64,000 bases of DNA from Agrobacterium vaccinii (GCF_021310995.1 NZ_CP054150.1:372001-436000); one strand, 5' to 3'; positions 37,764-47,832 are shown, numbered from the stretch's first letter. The notes: generated by a model not told the origin, from the letters alone. Made by a program: numbers and translations.

Positions 37764-38129
37764 TCAGCCGTGAAGCCTGGGCGTGCTGATTTTGAACCAC
37801 GCCTTGGCAATCTTGCCGTCCGCGATCTCGTAGATGCAGATGACGTCCAACTCGCCGGGGCCGTCCGCAAACGTACGTATGACCGTTTCATGGTCGACCA
37901 CGGTGTTGCCCATCACGATGCGATGCAGCAGCTTGCCGTGCAGGTTTGGCTCTTTGAAGCGCTCGACGTGTCTCTCGCGAATCTCCTCGGCGCTGCTGGC
38001 GACGAGTTGATCGGGAAAAACGTAATACTCGCAATCGTCAGCCCACCACGGCATGAACGCGTCGATGTCGCAGGCGTTATAGGCCTCCAGCTGCATCTGC
38101 ACCGGGTGGGCTGCGTCGTCTGGCCCCAT
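37764..38129 (-). CDS. SnoaL/NTF2-like protein, steroid isomerase type
   Basis: The 121-aa product has the cone-shaped NTF2/SnoaL pattern: HPVQMQLEAYNACDIDAFMP, WWADDCEYYVFPDQ, RERHVERFKEP, and an end with IADGKIAKAWFKI. Proteins of this fold bind small hydrophobic ligands or act as isomerases; the substrate is unknown. ATG 38129 is chosen; a TTG three codons earlier overlaps the edd stop. It overlaps or touches the end of edd, so it may be co-transcribed with the Entner-Doudoroff genes. Confidence 0.78.
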   Translation of the reverse strand: MGPDDAAHPVQMQLEAYNACDIDAFMPWWADDCEYYVFPDQLVASSAEEIRERHVERFKEPNLHGKLLHRIVMGNTVVDHETVIRTFADGPGELDVICIYEIADGKIAKAWFKISTPRLHG

Positions 38130-38137
38130 GCTGTCGC

Positions 38138-39958
38138 TCAATGCGAAAACACGCTCGCGCCGTGATCTGCGGCACCGACGCTGCGGCGGAAGGGGGCGAA
38201 AAGTTCGCGGCCCATGCCCCATTCGTTGCCGGAAAGATCTGCCGTGGCAGGTTCGCGCTTGGACAGTTCGGCAGCCGAAACCAGAATTTCCAACGTGCCG
38301 GAAATGGCGTCAAGACGGACGATATCGCCATCGCGGATGAGCGAGATCGGGCCGCAATCCACCGCTTCAGGCGTGACGTGGATGGCGGCTGGGACCTTGC
38401 CGGATGCACCGGACATACGACCATCGGTGACCAGCGCCACGTTGAAGCCACGATCCTGCAACACGCCAAGCGGTGGCGTCAGCTGGTGCAATTCGGGCAT
38501 GCCATTGGCCTTCGGGCCTTGGAAACGAACGACAGCAACGAAGTCCCGGTTCAGCTTGCCTTCCTTGAAGGCGGCCTGGAGGCTGTCCTGATCGTGGAAG
38601 ATGATGGCCGGGGCCTCGATGATATGGCGCTCTGGCTTGACCGCAGAAATCTTGATGACGGCCTTGCCGAGATTGCCGCTCAGCATCTTTACGCCACCGG
38701 TTGGCTGGAACGGCGTTTCAATGCCAGCGAGAACCTTCGGGTCATGGCTGACTTCCGGCGCGGCGGTGCGGGCTATCGCACCGTCTTCATCCAGTGTCGG
38801 CTCGATAGTGTAGGCTTCAAGCCCATGGCCGAACACGGTGCGCACGTCATCATGCACGAGACCCTGCTTCAAAAGCTGCTTGATGAGGAAGCCCATGCCG
38901 CCTGCTGCGTGAAAGTGGTTCACATCCGCCATACCGTTCGGATAGACACGGGCCAGAAGCGGCACAACGTCTGACAGATCGGAGATGTCCTGCCATGTCA
39001 GCACGATGCCAGCGGCTCGCGCCATGGCGATGAGGTGCATCGTGTGATTGGTGGAGCCACCCGTAGCGTGCAGACCAACGACGCCGTTGACCACGGAGCG
39101 CTCGTCGATCATCTCGCCCGCGGGCGTAAACTCGTTGCCCTGCGCGGTAATCGCCAACGCCCGCTTGGTGGCCTCACGCGTCATCGCATCGCGCAATGGC
39201 GTGTTGGGGTTGATGAAGGAGGAGCCGGGCATGTGAAAGCCCATGATTTCCATCAGCATCTGGTTGGAATTGGCGGTGCCGTAGAAGGTGCAGGTGCCGG
39301 GGCCGTGGTAGGATTTGGATTCGGCTTCCAGCAGTTCGGCGCGCCCAACCTTGCCTTCGGCATAGAGCTGGCGAATGCGCGACTTCTCGTCATTCGGCAA
39401 GCCCGACGTCATCGGCCCCGCCGGAATGAAGATCGAGGGCAGATGACCGAAGGACAGCGCCGCGATCACCAGACCCGGTACAATCTTGTCGCAGACGCCG
39501 AGGAACAGTGCAGCATCGAACATATTGTGCGACAGGCCGATGCCCGCTGCCATGGCGATTGCATCGCGTGAAAACAGCGACAGCTCCATGCCCGGCTGTC
39601 CTTGCGTCACGCCATCACACATGGCGGGAACCGCACCTGCCACCTGTGCAATGCCGCCAGCTTCCTTGGCGGCCTCACGGATCAGGTTCGGGTAAACCTC
39701 AAAGGGCTGATGCGCCGAGAGCATGTCGTTATAGGACGTGATGATGCCGAGATTTCCGACCCGGTCGCCGGCAAGGATGTCCTTGTCGGCGGGGGAACAG
39801 ACCGCAAAGCCGTGCGCCAGATTGGCGCAGGAAAGAACTGAGCGATGCACACCCTTAGTCACCTGAAGCCGAAGCCTTTCGAGATAAATCTCGCGGTAAG
39901 GTTTCGAGCGCTCGACGATACGGGCCGTGATAGCCTGAATGCGCGGGTCGGCAGCCAT
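38138..39958 (-). CDS. edd: Phosphogluconate dehydratase Edd
   Basis: Edd dehydrates 6-phosphogluconate to KDPG, the key Entner-Doudoroff step. The 606-aa product is a [4Fe-4S] dehydratase of the IlvD/Edd family with Cys in [17 protein letters not shown] and [10 protein letters not shown], and the conserved [14 protein letters not shown] and [16 protein letters not shown] segments. Normal length. It follows pgl by 88 bases in the zwf-pgl-edd order. Confidence 0.96.
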   Translation of the reverse strand: MAADPRIQAITARIVERSKPYREIYLERLRLQVTKGVHRSVLSCANLAHGFAVCSPADKDILAGDRVGNLGIITSYNDMLSAHQPFEVYPNLIREAAKEAGGIAQVAGAVPAMCDGVTQGQPGMELSLFSRDAIAMAAGIGLSHNMFDAALFLGVCDKIVPGLVIAALSFGHLPSIFIPAGPMTSGLPNDEKSRIRQLYAEGKVGRAELLEAESKSYHGPGTCTFYGTANSNQMLMEIMGFHMPGSSFINPNTPLRDAMTREATKRALAITAQGNEFTPAGEMIDERSVVNGVVGLHATGGSTNHTMHLIAMARAAGIVLTWQDISDLSDVVPLLARVYPNGMADVNHFHAAGGMGFLIKQLLKQGLVHDDVRTVFGHGLEAYTIEPTLDEDGAIARTAAPEVSHDPKVLAGIETPFQPTGGVKMLSGNLGKAVIKISAVKPERHIIEAPAIIFHDQDSLQAAFKEGKLNRDFVAVVRFQGPKANGMPELHQLTPPLGVLQDRGFNVALVTDGRMSGASGKVPAAIHVTPEAVDCGPISLIRDGDIVRLDAISGTLEILVSAAELSKREPATADLSGNEWGMGRELFAPFRRSVGAADHGASVFSH

Positions 39959-40046
39959 GGGCGTTCATCCTGTCCTTCTGTAGATCATCGGCCAGACGCT
40001 TGGGAAAGCCGGGCCAATGATCATGTTGCTGTTTAAAGCCCGGGCC

Positions 40047-40751
40047 TTAGGGCGCCCAGTAGATATTCACCGGCGATTCCGCGCGGTTGAGGACGGCCCG
40101 GATGGGCATCTCTTCCTCGTCCAGATCGGACTTCGCCTGATCGAGCGTCTCTTTCTTGGCCGCACCTTCGATATGCAGCACCAGAAAACGGGCATCGTGG
40201 AGGGCGGAAAGATTGAAGGTCAAGCGATCTTCACCCGCAGTTTCAGCCGTCATCGGCAGCACGGCGCGGTCCTCATCCAGATCGAGTGCCTCTTCGAGAT
40301 TGTCGCCGCCGGGGAAGAACGAGGCAGTATGGCCATCCGTGCCCATGCCCAAAATGACGACATCGAAGGGATCGCAGATCGCTTCCGTCTTGACGGTTGC
40401 CAGCGTTGCGGCATCTTCCGTGGTGGCGAAGAACTGGTAGAGCGGCACGAAATATGCGTAGGTCGCGGCGTTCTGCAACAGATTGTCGGCCACCAGCTTG
40501 TGGTTGGAACGATCGCTTTCCGGCGGCACGAAACGTTCGTCCACCAGCGTCACGCTGATGTTCTTCCAGTCTAGCTCGTGTTTCGAAAGCTCCTGAAAGA
40601 AGCGCTTCGGTGTCGAGCCGCCAGAGACGGCGATGCTTGCCGTGCCGCGCTCGGAAACCGCGTCTTCAAGACGCTTGGCGACGTCCTTTGCCAGTGTTTC
40701 TGCCAGTTCCTGGCCGTTTGCGAAGATATGCTCCTGCCCAATCATCTGCAT
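40047..40751 (-). CDS. pgl: 6-phosphogluconolactonase Pgl
   Basis: Pgl hydrolyses 6-phosphogluconolactone to 6-phosphogluconate. The 234-aa product belongs to the DevB/SOL family: SIAVSGGSTPKRFFQELSKH, then VTLVDERFVPPESDRSNHKL and VILGMGTDGHTASFFPGGDN. The frame is open from 40787 inside zwf; ATG 40751 is chosen, and ATG 40745 is equally possible because the AAGGGGGA site fits it better. The gene starts seven bases after the zwf stop. Confidence 0.94.
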   Translation of the reverse strand: MQMIGQEHIFANGQELAETLAKDVAKRLEDAVSERGTASIAVSGGSTPKRFFQELSKHELDWKNISVTLVDERFVPPESDRSNHKLVADNLLQNAATYAYFVPLYQFFATTEDAATLATVKTEAICDPFDVVILGMGTDGHTASFFPGGDNLEEALDLDEDRAVLPMTAETAGEDRLTFNLSALHDARFLVLHIEGAAKKETLDQAKSDLDEEEMPIRAVLNRAESPVNIYWAP

Positions 40752-40758
40752 ATCCCCC

Positions 40759-42234
40759 TTAATCGGCTTCGTGCCATGTGCGGCCATCGCGTTCGATCAG
40801 TGCGATCGAACCGCTTGGGCCCCATGTGCCTGAGGTGTAACCCTGAACGCCCTGGCCCACGGCTTCCCAGCTTTTCAGAATAGGATCGACCCATTTCCAT
40901 GCTGCTTCCACTTCGTCGCGGCGCATGAACAGGGCCTGATTGGAGCGGATGGTGTCCATCAACAGACGCTCATAGGCATCGGGGCTGCGCACGTTGAAGG
41001 CCTGTGCAAAGCTCATATCCAGCGAAACCTGACGCAGGCGCATGCCGCCTGGACCTGGGTCCTTGATGAGAAGAGACTGCTTGACGCCCTCATCCGGCTG
41101 CAGGCGAATGACCAGCTTATTGGCCTCGACCTTGCCAGCCGCATCGTCAAAGATCGAATGCGGGATCTGCTTGAATGTAACGACGATCTCGGAAACGCGG
41201 GTCGCAAGACGCTTGCCTGTGCGGATGTAGAACGGCACGCCCGCCCAGCGCCAGTTGGCGATCTCCGCTTTGATGGCAACGAAGGTTTCGGTGTTGGAAA
41301 CGCCGCCTTCCAGCTCTTCCAGATAGCCTTTCACAGGACCACCGGCAGAGGCACCCGCGCGGTACTGACCGCGCACCGTCAGCTTCTCGACATTGGATTC
41401 ATCGATCAGCTTCAGCGAACGCAGAACCTTGACCTTCTCGTCACGCACCGCTTCCGCATCCATGGAGGAGGGAGGCTCCATCGCAACAAGGCACAGCAAT
41501 TGCAGAATGTGGTTCTGCACCATGTCGCGCAGCGCGCCGGCCTTGTCGTAATATCCGGCGCGGCCTTCCAGACCGACGGATTCGGCAACCGTGATCTGCA
41601 CGTGGTCGATATGGGCGGAATTCCACAGCGGCTCGTAGAGCGCATTGGCAAACCGCAGAACCATCAGGTTCTGCACGGTTTCCTTGCCGAGATAGTGGTC
41701 GATACGGAAGATTTGCTCTTCCTTGAAGACATTGCCCAGCGTGTCGTTGAGTTCCAGCGCAGAGGCGAGATCGCGGCCGATCGGCTTTTCCACGACGATA
41801 CGGGTGGATTTGGTGATGAGCTTGTGATCGCGGATCTTGAAGGCGATATCGCCGAAAATGCCGGGTGCAACGGCGAGATAAAAGGCGCGGATGCGATCCT
41901 TGCCTTCGTCCAGCAGCTTCTTCAACTTGTCCCAGCCGCCATCGGACTTGGCATCGACGGGAATGTAGAACAGGCGGGCGCAGAATTTTGCGACCTGTTC
42001 ATCGTCATATTCGCCCTTCTTGAGATGCTCTTTCAGGGCATCCTGTGCGAATTTGCGATATTCCTCATGGGTCATGACCGAACGGGAGGCGCCAATGATG
42101 CGTGTCGGTTCAGACAGCTGGTTTTCCACCTGGCGGTGGTAAAGGGCTGGCAGAAGCTTGCGCTCGGCCAGATCGCCAGTGCCGCCGAAGACGACGCAAT
42201 CGAAGGGCTCTACTGGAATGATTTGACTGCTCAT
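40759..42234 (-). CDS. zwf: Glucose-6-phosphate 1-dehydrogenase Zwf
   Basis: Zwf oxidises glucose-6-phosphate to 6-phosphogluconolactone, feeding the Entner-Doudoroff pathway. The 491-aa product has the nucleotide loop FGGTGDLAERKLLPALY near the start and the active-site motif RIDHYLGKETVQN. It is the first gene of zwf-pgl-edd. The 154 bases upstream (42235-42388) hold its promoter but I see no operator there. Confidence 0.97.
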   Translation of the reverse strand: MSSQIIPVEPFDCVVFGGTGDLAERKLLPALYHRQVENQLSEPTRIIGASRSVMTHEEYRKFAQDALKEHLKKGEYDDEQVAKFCARLFYIPVDAKSDGGWDKLKKLLDEGKDRIRAFYLAVAPGIFGDIAFKIRDHKLITKSTRIVVEKPIGRDLASALELNDTLGNVFKEEQIFRIDHYLGKETVQNLMVLRFANALYEPLWNSAHIDHVQITVAESVGLEGRAGYYDKAGALRDMVQNHILQLLCLVAMEPPSSMDAEAVRDEKVKVLRSLKLIDESNVEKLTVRGQYRAGASAGGPVKGYLEELEGGVSNTETFVAIKAEIANWRWAGVPFYIRTGKRLATRVSEIVVTFKQIPHSIFDDAAGKVEANKLVIRLQPDEGVKQSLLIKDPGPGGMRLRQVSLDMSFAQAFNVRSPDAYERLLMDTIRSNQALFMRRDEVEAAWKWVDPILKSWEAVGQGVQGYTSGTWGPSGSIALIERDGRTWHEAD

Positions 42235-42388
42235 ACCGATTCTCTCGATCTTTCCATGTTGAGGGCATCCATAATCTAATCGATTTAAAAATGCCAGACG
42301 TGTTGTAAGAATTTATGAATTTTGCGTGCAAGCCGTTGTTTCTGTTCACTATGAGGATGTCTCACGAACATCTGCTCCAAACGCTCAA

Positions 42389-43675
42389 TTAAAACCTGTC
42401 GCGCAATGCGTACCATGAAAGCGCCAGAAACAGCAGGGGTGCGCGCAACGTGGTGCCGCCCGGAAACGACGGGACATCCAGTGAGGCGAACTGGTCCAGT
42501 GCCTTATCCTTGGCAACGACCATATCCGCATAAAGCTTGCCGCAATAATTCGCCAGCATCACGCCATGGCCGGAATAGCCACCGATGGACATTACACCCG
42601 GCATCACTTCTCGCACGAAGGGCTGGCGCGTCAGCGTAATGCCCACCGATCCACCCCAGGCATGGGTCATCTCGATGGCATTCAAGGCCGGATATATCTC
42701 CGCAATCTGCTTGCGGATGTGTTTGGAAATGTCTCGCGGCGAATCCGCCGTATAGGCCTCGCGCCCGCCAAACAGCAGCCGGTTATCGGGCGTCTTGCGG
42801 AAGTAGCGCACCACGAAACGGCTGTCGGCAACCGCTTCTTTCCCCGGAATGATATCAGGAAAATCATCCAGCGGCACGGTCGCGCCGATGAAGGAGCGGA
42901 TCGGCATGACATGCGCTGCCGTGACCGGCTCCAGATTGCCGATATGGGCATTGGTGGCGATCAACACACGGTTGGAGGTGATGGTGCCGGACGACGTTTT
43001 GATCAGCGTCTTGCCGCCCGACTGCGCAATGGATTTGGCCGGCGTCATTTCGAAGATCTGCGCACCAGCCGCCTTCGCTGCCTTCGCCAGCCCAATGACG
43101 AGTTTCAGCGGATGAATATGGCCGGTGCCGGTGTCGCGCACGCCGAAATGATAATGGTCGGAGCCCAGCCGCTGCGCCGTTTCAGCCTTCTCCATGAAGG
43201 AAACGTGGCTATAGCCATAACGACTGCGCATCGCCTCGACGCTTTTGCGATAGTCCCTCTCGTAGGACGCCTTGTGCAGAACGTTCAACTGGCCCGGCAG
43301 AAACTCCATGTCGATAGCGTGCTCGCGGGCGAAGTCCAGCACATAGTGTTTGGCGCTCTCGGCAATGTCGAACAGCGCCTTGGAGCGCTCAAAGCCGATG
43401 TCCTTTTCCAGATCATCCGGCCACGCGCGCTGGCCGGTGCCGAACTGGCCGCCATTGCGACCGGATGCGCCGTCGCCAAACCTGTAACCTTCGACAAGCG
43501 CAACAGAAACGCCAGCCTTGGCCAGATTATAGGCCGCCTGTAAGCCGGTAAAGCCACCGCCGATGATGGCCACGTCCACCGTGCGCGAACCATCCATCGC
43601 CGCATATTCGGGCCGCTCGCTCAGACTGTCCTGATACCAGGACATGCCGGGCGCTATCGGGCTTTGCCATGTCAT
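42389..43675 (-). CDS. FAD-dependent oxidoreductase, gamma-glutamylputrescine oxidase-like
   Basis: The 428-aa product has an N-terminal FAD-binding GxGxxG motif (VDVAIIGGGFTGLQAAYNLA at about 33-52) and the DAO fold with RNGGQFGTGQR and an end rich in WGGSVGITLTRQPFVREV text. It resembles PuuB/OrdL enzymes that oxidise gamma-glutamylputrescine to the aldehyde. The neighbour upstream is a glutamine synthetase of the PuuA kind, ten bases away, supporting a putrescine role. Substrate is inferred. Confidence 0.85.
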   Translation of the reverse strand: MTWQSPIAPGMSWYQDSLSERPEYAAMDGSRTVDVAIIGGGFTGLQAAYNLAKAGVSVALVEGYRFGDGASGRNGGQFGTGQRAWPDDLEKDIGFERSKALFDIAESAKHYVLDFAREHAIDMEFLPGQLNVLHKASYERDYRKSVEAMRSRYGYSHVSFMEKAETAQRLGSDHYHFGVRDTGTGHIHPLKLVIGLAKAAKAAGAQIFEMTPAKSIAQSGGKTLIKTSSGTITSNRVLIATNAHIGNLEPVTAAHVMPIRSFIGATVPLDDFPDIIPGKEAVADSRFVVRYFRKTPDNRLLFGGREAYTADSPRDISKHIRKQIAEIYPALNAIEMTHAWGGSVGITLTRQPFVREVMPGVMSIGGYSGHGVMLANYCGKLYADMVVAKDKALDQFASLDVPSFPGGTTLRAPLLFLALSWYALRDRF

Positions 43676-43685
43676 GGGTATGCCC

Positions 43686-45122
43686 TCACACGTTCAACAG
43701 CAGGAATTCCCGTTCCCACGGGCTGATCACCTGCATGAAGGTCTCGAACTCGCCACGCTTCAAACCGGCGTAGAGGCCGACGAATTCGTGCCCAAAGACA
43801 CGCTCCAGCTGCGGTTCGCCTTCCAGCAGTGCCACGGCTTCCAAAAGACCGCGTGGCAACTCGATTGAGCCTTCGTTCGCCGTCTCATAGGTCGGTTCGG
43901 TCGGTTCTATATTGTTCATAATGCCAAGCCAGCCGCAGGCGAGTGACGCCGCGATGGCGAGATACGGGTTCGCATCGGAACTTGGCAGGCGGTTTTCCAC
44001 GCGCCGTGCCGAAGGGCCTGATATCGGCACGCGAAACGCCGTCGTGCGGTTGTCGTAACCCCAGGCATTGTTGACCGGGCAGGCCATGTCAGGCGTCAGG
44101 CGGCGGTAGGAGTTCACGTAAGGTGCCAGCATGACCAGTGCATTCGGCACATAACGCTGCATGCCGCCGACGAAGGAGAAGAACTCTTTCGACGGGCTGC
44201 CATCCTTGTTGGAAAACACGTTATCGCCGGTCTCGATATCCACCACCGACTGGTGAATATGCATGGCAGAACCGGGCATGCCCTGCATGGGTTTGGCCAT
44301 GAAGGTGGCATAGATACCGTGTTTAAGTGCCGCCTCGCGGATCGTGCGCTTGAACAGGAACACCTGATCGGCAAGCTCGATGGGATCGCCATGGCGAAGG
44401 TTGATTTCCAGCTGCGCCGGACCTTCTTCGTGGATCAGCGTGTCGATCTCCAGACCCTGCTTTTCCGAGAAGTGATAGATATCGTCGATTAATTCGTCGA
44501 ATTCGTTGATACCGGCAATAGAATAGCTCTGCCCGCCAACGATGGAGCGGCCGGAACGCCCCTTTGGCGGATGCAGCGGGTAATCCGGGTCGTCATTCAT
44601 GGCCACGAGATAGAACTCGATTTCCGGAGCAACGACCGGCTTCCAGCCCTTGTCCTTGTAGAGATCAAGCACGTTTCGCAGCACGTTGCGCGGCGTATAG
44701 GGAACGAACTTGCCTTCCTGATCCACGACATCGCAGATGACCTGTGCGGTAGGGTCGCTCTCCCACGGCACGACGCAAAGCGTGGAAAGATCGGGCACCA
44801 GCTTCAGGTCGCTATCGCGCGGTTCATAACGGAAGTTTGCCGTCTCATCCGGGTATTCGCCAGAAATCGTGTGGCGATAAAGCGCGGATGGAAGCGCCAG
44901 CGATGTATCGCCGGTGAATTTGGAAGTCGGCATCATCTTGCCGCGGGGAACGCCTGCAAGGTCCGGGGTAATGCATTCGATGTCCTCGATGCCGCGGGCT
45001 TTCAGCCACTGCGCGGCTTCGCGCCATGTAGAGCAACCGCGTGTCGGAGAGACGTCAACTTGTATTTTCTTCGCCATGTTTGCCGGTTTTTTCGGATGGA
45101 GCATGGTTTTCTTGGGAGGCAT
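43686..45122 (-). CDS. Glutamine synthetase-family protein, probable gamma-glutamylputrescine synthetase
   Basis: The product has the glutamine synthetase fold: EGPAQLEINLRHGDP, KPMQGMPGSAMHIHQS (Mg/substrate sites) and RVENRLPSSDANPYLAIAAS. Its sequence is of the PuuA type rather than assimilatory GlnA. It would join glutamate and putrescine using ATP, followed by the adjacent oxidase. The ATG at 45122 gives 478 aa with a Lys-rich N-terminal extension; ATG 45077 (MAKKIQV) is a good alternative and neither has a clear ribosome site. It is divergent from the YhiN-type gene. Confidence 0.85.
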   Translation of the reverse strand: MPPKKTMLHPKKPANMAKKIQVDVSPTRGCSTWREAAQWLKARGIEDIECITPDLAGVPRGKMMPTSKFTGDTSLALPSALYRHTISGEYPDETANFRYEPRDSDLKLVPDLSTLCVVPWESDPTAQVICDVVDQEGKFVPYTPRNVLRNVLDLYKDKGWKPVVAPEIEFYLVAMNDDPDYPLHPPKGRSGRSIVGGQSYSIAGINEFDELIDDIYHFSEKQGLEIDTLIHEEGPAQLEINLRHGDPIELADQVFLFKRTIREAALKHGIYATFMAKPMQGMPGSAMHIHQSVVDIETGDNVFSNKDGSPSKEFFSFVGGMQRYVPNALVMLAPYVNSYRRLTPDMACPVNNAWGYDNRTTAFRVPISGPSARRVENRLPSSDANPYLAIAASLACGWLGIMNNIEPTEPTYETANEGSIELPRGLLEAVALLEGEPQLERVFGHEFVGLYAGLKRGEFETFMQVISPWEREFLLLNV

Positions 45123-45250
45123 AAATCACCGGCTTTGTGTTTCGATTGGCACTATCATAGTCAGACTTTGGCAATTGGCGAGGGGGGAAGCGCCATTGAC
45201 AACAGACCTGACTTCGAAAAGAGGAAGTACACTGAAACTAGGGAAACTCC

Positions 45251-46435
45251 ATGACGGAAAAATGTAACGTGCTGATTTTAGGCGCAGGCGCCGCTGGCAT
45301 GATGTGCGCCATCCGTGCCGGTCAGCGTGGCCGTTCCGTCATCATCATCGATCACGCCAAGGCACCGGGCGAGAAAATCCGCATTTCCGGTGGTGGTCGC
45401 TGCAACTTTACCAATGTCCATGCGGCCCCGAAGAATTACCTCTCGAGCAATCCGCATTTCGCCAAATCCGCCTTGGCCCGTTACACGCCGCGCGACTTCA
45501 TTGCCCTTGTCGAAAAGCACCGAATCCCGTTTCACGAAAAGACGCTTGGCCAATTGTTCTGCGATGACAGCGCCAAGGACATTATCCGCATGCTGCTGGC
45601 GGAAATGCAGGCCGTGGGCGTGAAGCTCAGGTTGCAAACGGAGATTGCTTCGGTGGAAGCCATTCCGACTGGTGGCTTTCGTGTTGCGACTTCATCCAGC
45701 ATCATCGAAACGGAAAGTCTGGTGCTGGCGACCGGTGGAAAATCCATTCCGAAAATGGGCGCGACCGGCTTCGCCTATCGTATTGGCGAACAATTCGGCC
45801 TCGGCATCATCGAAACGCGCCCCGGCCTCGTGCCTTTGGCGCTGGAGCCAACGCAGCTTGAAAAGCTCTCGGCTCTCTCCGGCATCGCCGTTCCAGCCGA
45901 AATTTCCCTTGGCAAAACCTCGTTCAATGAGGCGCTGCTGTTCACGCACCGAGGGCTAAGCGGCCCATCCATTTTGCAGATATCATCCTACTGGCGCGAG
46001 GGTGATGAGATCAGCCTGAAGATGGAGCCCGATCTGGACATTATCGGCCATCTGAAAGCGGTGAAAAAGACCAACGGTCGCCAGTCTGCTCAAACCGCAC
46101 TGGGCGAAATCCTGCCCAAGCGACTGGCGCAGCATGTGGTGGAGCGGGCAGGGGTTACCGGCAACATTGGCGATATGTCCGACAAGACATTATCGGCGCT
46201 GACTGCCGCAGTGCAGGAGTGGTCCATAAAGCCCTCCGGTTCGGAAGGATATCGCACTGCGGAAGTCACGCTCGGCGGCGTCGATACCACCCATCTCGAC
46301 TCCAAATCCATGCAGGCCAAAACCGTGCCGGGCCTCTATTTCATCGGCGAATGCGTTGACGTGACGGGCTGGCTAGGTGGCTATAATTTCCAGTGGGCAT
46401 GGGCATCCGGCCACGCCGCCGGGGAATCTGTGTAA
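45251..46435 (+). CDS. HI0933/YhiN-family flavoprotein
   Basis: The 394-aa product has an N-terminal FAD-binding motif (VLILGAGAAGMMCAIRAG), the family signature GEKIRISGGGRCNFTN and the end WLGGYNFQWAWASGHAAGES. These identify the HI0933/YhiN group of putative NAD(P)/FAD oxidoreductases, whose reaction is unknown. The gene is single and divergent from the glutamine synthetase gene. Confidence 0.93.
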   Translation: MTEKCNVLILGAGAAGMMCAIRAGQRGRSVIIIDHAKAPGEKIRISGGGRCNFTNVHAAPKNYLSSNPHFAKSALARYTPRDFIALVEKHRIPFHEKTLGQLFCDDSAKDIIRMLLAEMQAVGVKLRLQTEIASVEAIPTGGFRVATSSSIIETESLVLATGGKSIPKMGATGFAYRIGEQFGLGIIETRPGLVPLALEPTQLEKLSALSGIAVPAEISLGKTSFNEALLFTHRGLSGPSILQISSYWREGDEISLKMEPDLDIIGHLKAVKKTNGRQSAQTALGEILPKRLAQHVVERAGVTGNIGDMSDKTLSALTAAVQEWSIKPSGSEGYRTAEVTLGGVDTTHLDSKSMQAKTVPGLYFIGECVDVTGWLGGYNFQWAWASGHAAGESV

Positions 46436-46447
46436 AGCCTCGACATC

Positions 46448-46462
46448 TTAATGCCTTATTAA
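46448..46462. promoter_or_regulatory. CtrA-type box TTAA-N7-TTAA
   Basis: TTAATGCCTTATTAA matches the half-site spacing of the CtrA box. It lies 13 bases after the YhiN-type gene and 50-116 bases before candidate starts of a small plus-strand ORF. The same bases also form a 6-bp inverted repeat (CTTAAT/ATTAAG). Confidence 0.55.
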
Positions 46463-46550
46463 GAGACGCGGAGTCATGCTGATCGAATGCCAGCACAACG
46501 CAAGTTGATACATGATGTCCCGCTGGACGCCGGAACCCGGCATCGATCGG

Positions 46551-46877
46551 TTATGTTTCTCGTTCAGGAAGCCGCTCATGATGATGTCCAGAAAACCCGC
46601 CCGCGCCATCGCAATTGCTCGCACCGCCAATGACACCGCCGTCTATGCCTTCCGCCTGACCATGATTTCGGCGGGTGCGATTGCTGCGTTTCTCGTGCTG
46701 TTGCACTAAGTTTTTCATCGCATAGCCGCAAAATATGATGACAGCTTTGGCACATCGCCAAGGCGCTGACGCCTGCGCCGCCTCTGCATAAAACCTGTCC
46801 TCCTCCTCTCGCGCGTTTCGGGGCGTGTCGGGACGGGTAATCTTCAACAAAGCCAGTGCCGAATAAAGCTCTTGCAT
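46551..46877 (-). CDS. Possible small protein divergent from the LysR gene
   Basis: The frame gives 108 aa and is preceded by a strong GGAGG six bases before ATG 46877. The first 60 residues look protein-like (MQELYSALALLKITRP, then EEEDRFYAEAAQASAPW); the last 40 resemble an antisense shadow. No family recognised. It overlaps the plus-strand small ORF at 46578-46709, and at most one of them can be conserved over that part. Its divergent placement 83 bases from a LysR-type gene suggests a regulated target. Confidence 0.35.
   Translation of the reverse strand: MQELYSALALLKITRPDTPRNAREEEDRFYAEAAQASAPWRCAKAVIIFCGYAMKNLVQQHEKRSNRTRRNHGQAEGIDGGVIGGASNCDGAGGFSGHHHERLPERET
46578..46709 (+). CDS. 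Possible small membrane protein downstream of a CtrA-type box
   Basis: Starting at ATG 46578 after AGGAAG, the frame gives 43 aa: a basic start (MMMSRKPARAIAIART) and one hydrophobic C-terminal helix (AFRLTMISAGAIAAFLVLL). A longer version from 46512 (65 aa) is possible. A basic tail before one helix fits a small inner-membrane protein. The upstream box suggests cell-cycle control. It could also be a chance frame. Confidence 0.35.
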   Translation: MMMSRKPARAIAIARTANDTAVYAFRLTMISAGAIAAFLVLLH

Positions 46878-46959
46878 AAATGCCTCCGTATTTGAGGCTC
46901 AAGCATGAGCGATATTTTTTGATTTATATGCAGCCAAGAATGCCCTATGTTTTTCACTG

Positions 46960-47832
46960 ATGAAAAACCTCGGTTGGGATGCATTTCAGATTTTCCTTGA
47001 TGTCGCCCGCAGCGGTGGCCTCACCGGCGCGACCACAACGTCGGGCCTCAGTGCAGCGACGATCGGACGGCGGATGCTGGAGCTGGAGCAGACGCTCGGC
47101 AAATCCCTCTTCCTTCGCAGCCAGACCGGTTACCTGCTGACCGCCGATGGTCGTGCGTTGCTCGATCAACTTCAGGCCATGGAAGACGCGGCCCGCAATA
47201 TCGACGGCTGGCGCAAATCCGGGGCGGCTTCGTCACTGGTGCGCATTGCCGCAGGCACTTGGAACACCCATCTACTCACCACCAACTTTTCAGCCATTTG
47301 CAGCGAGCGCGATGATTTCCGTGTCGATCTCTTTGTGGCGGAACAACGTGCCAGCCTGGCCCACCGCGAAAACGATATTGGCATCCGCGCGTTCGAGCCG
47401 GAAGAACGCAATCTCGCCGCCATCAAAACCGGTGACGTTGCCTATGCGGCCTATCGATTGCGCAATGCCGCAGCCTCCATCCGTGATCGCTGGGTAGCCG
47501 TTTCCACCGACAGCGCGATTTCCGCCTATCTGCGTTGGCCGCACGAAAACAGGGTCGGAAACATCGTGGTCACGGTCAACCGCCCAACGGCCTTGCTGGA
47601 CCTGGCACTGGCTGGCGCAGGCGTGGCAGTGTTGCCCTGTTTCATCGGCGATGCGGAGGCGCGACTGGTGCGCGAGGGTGAGGTCATCGAGGAACTGCGC
47701 CACAAGCAATGGATCGTCATGAACAACGAAGACCGCCACCGTCGTGACATCAGGACGGTGGCGGATCGCATGGTGAAGCTGATCAAGGGGCATTCCGATC
47801 TCTTCGCCGGACGGCACAACCGCCCGGTTTGA
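46960..47832 (+). CDS. LysR-family transcriptional regulator
   Basis: The 290-aa product has an N-terminal winged helix-turn-helix (WDAFQIFLDVARSGGLTGAT, then SAATIGRRMLELEQTLGKSL) and a LysR substrate-binding half. The effector and targets are unknown. It stands alone, with a small divergent frame upstream and a convergent gene downstream whose stop is nine bases away. Confidence 0.88.
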   Translation: MKNLGWDAFQIFLDVARSGGLTGATTTSGLSAATIGRRMLELEQTLGKSLFLRSQTGYLLTADGRALLDQLQAMEDAARNIDGWRKSGAASSLVRIAAGTWNTHLLTTNFSAICSERDDFRVDLFVAEQRASLAHRENDIGIRAFEPEERNLAAIKTGDVAYAAYRLRNAAASIRDRWVAVSTDSAISAYLRWPHENRVGNIVVTVNRPTALLDLALAGAGVAVLPCFIGDAEARLVREGEVIEELRHKQWIVMNNEDRHRRDIRTVADRMVKLIKGHSDLFAGRHNRPV

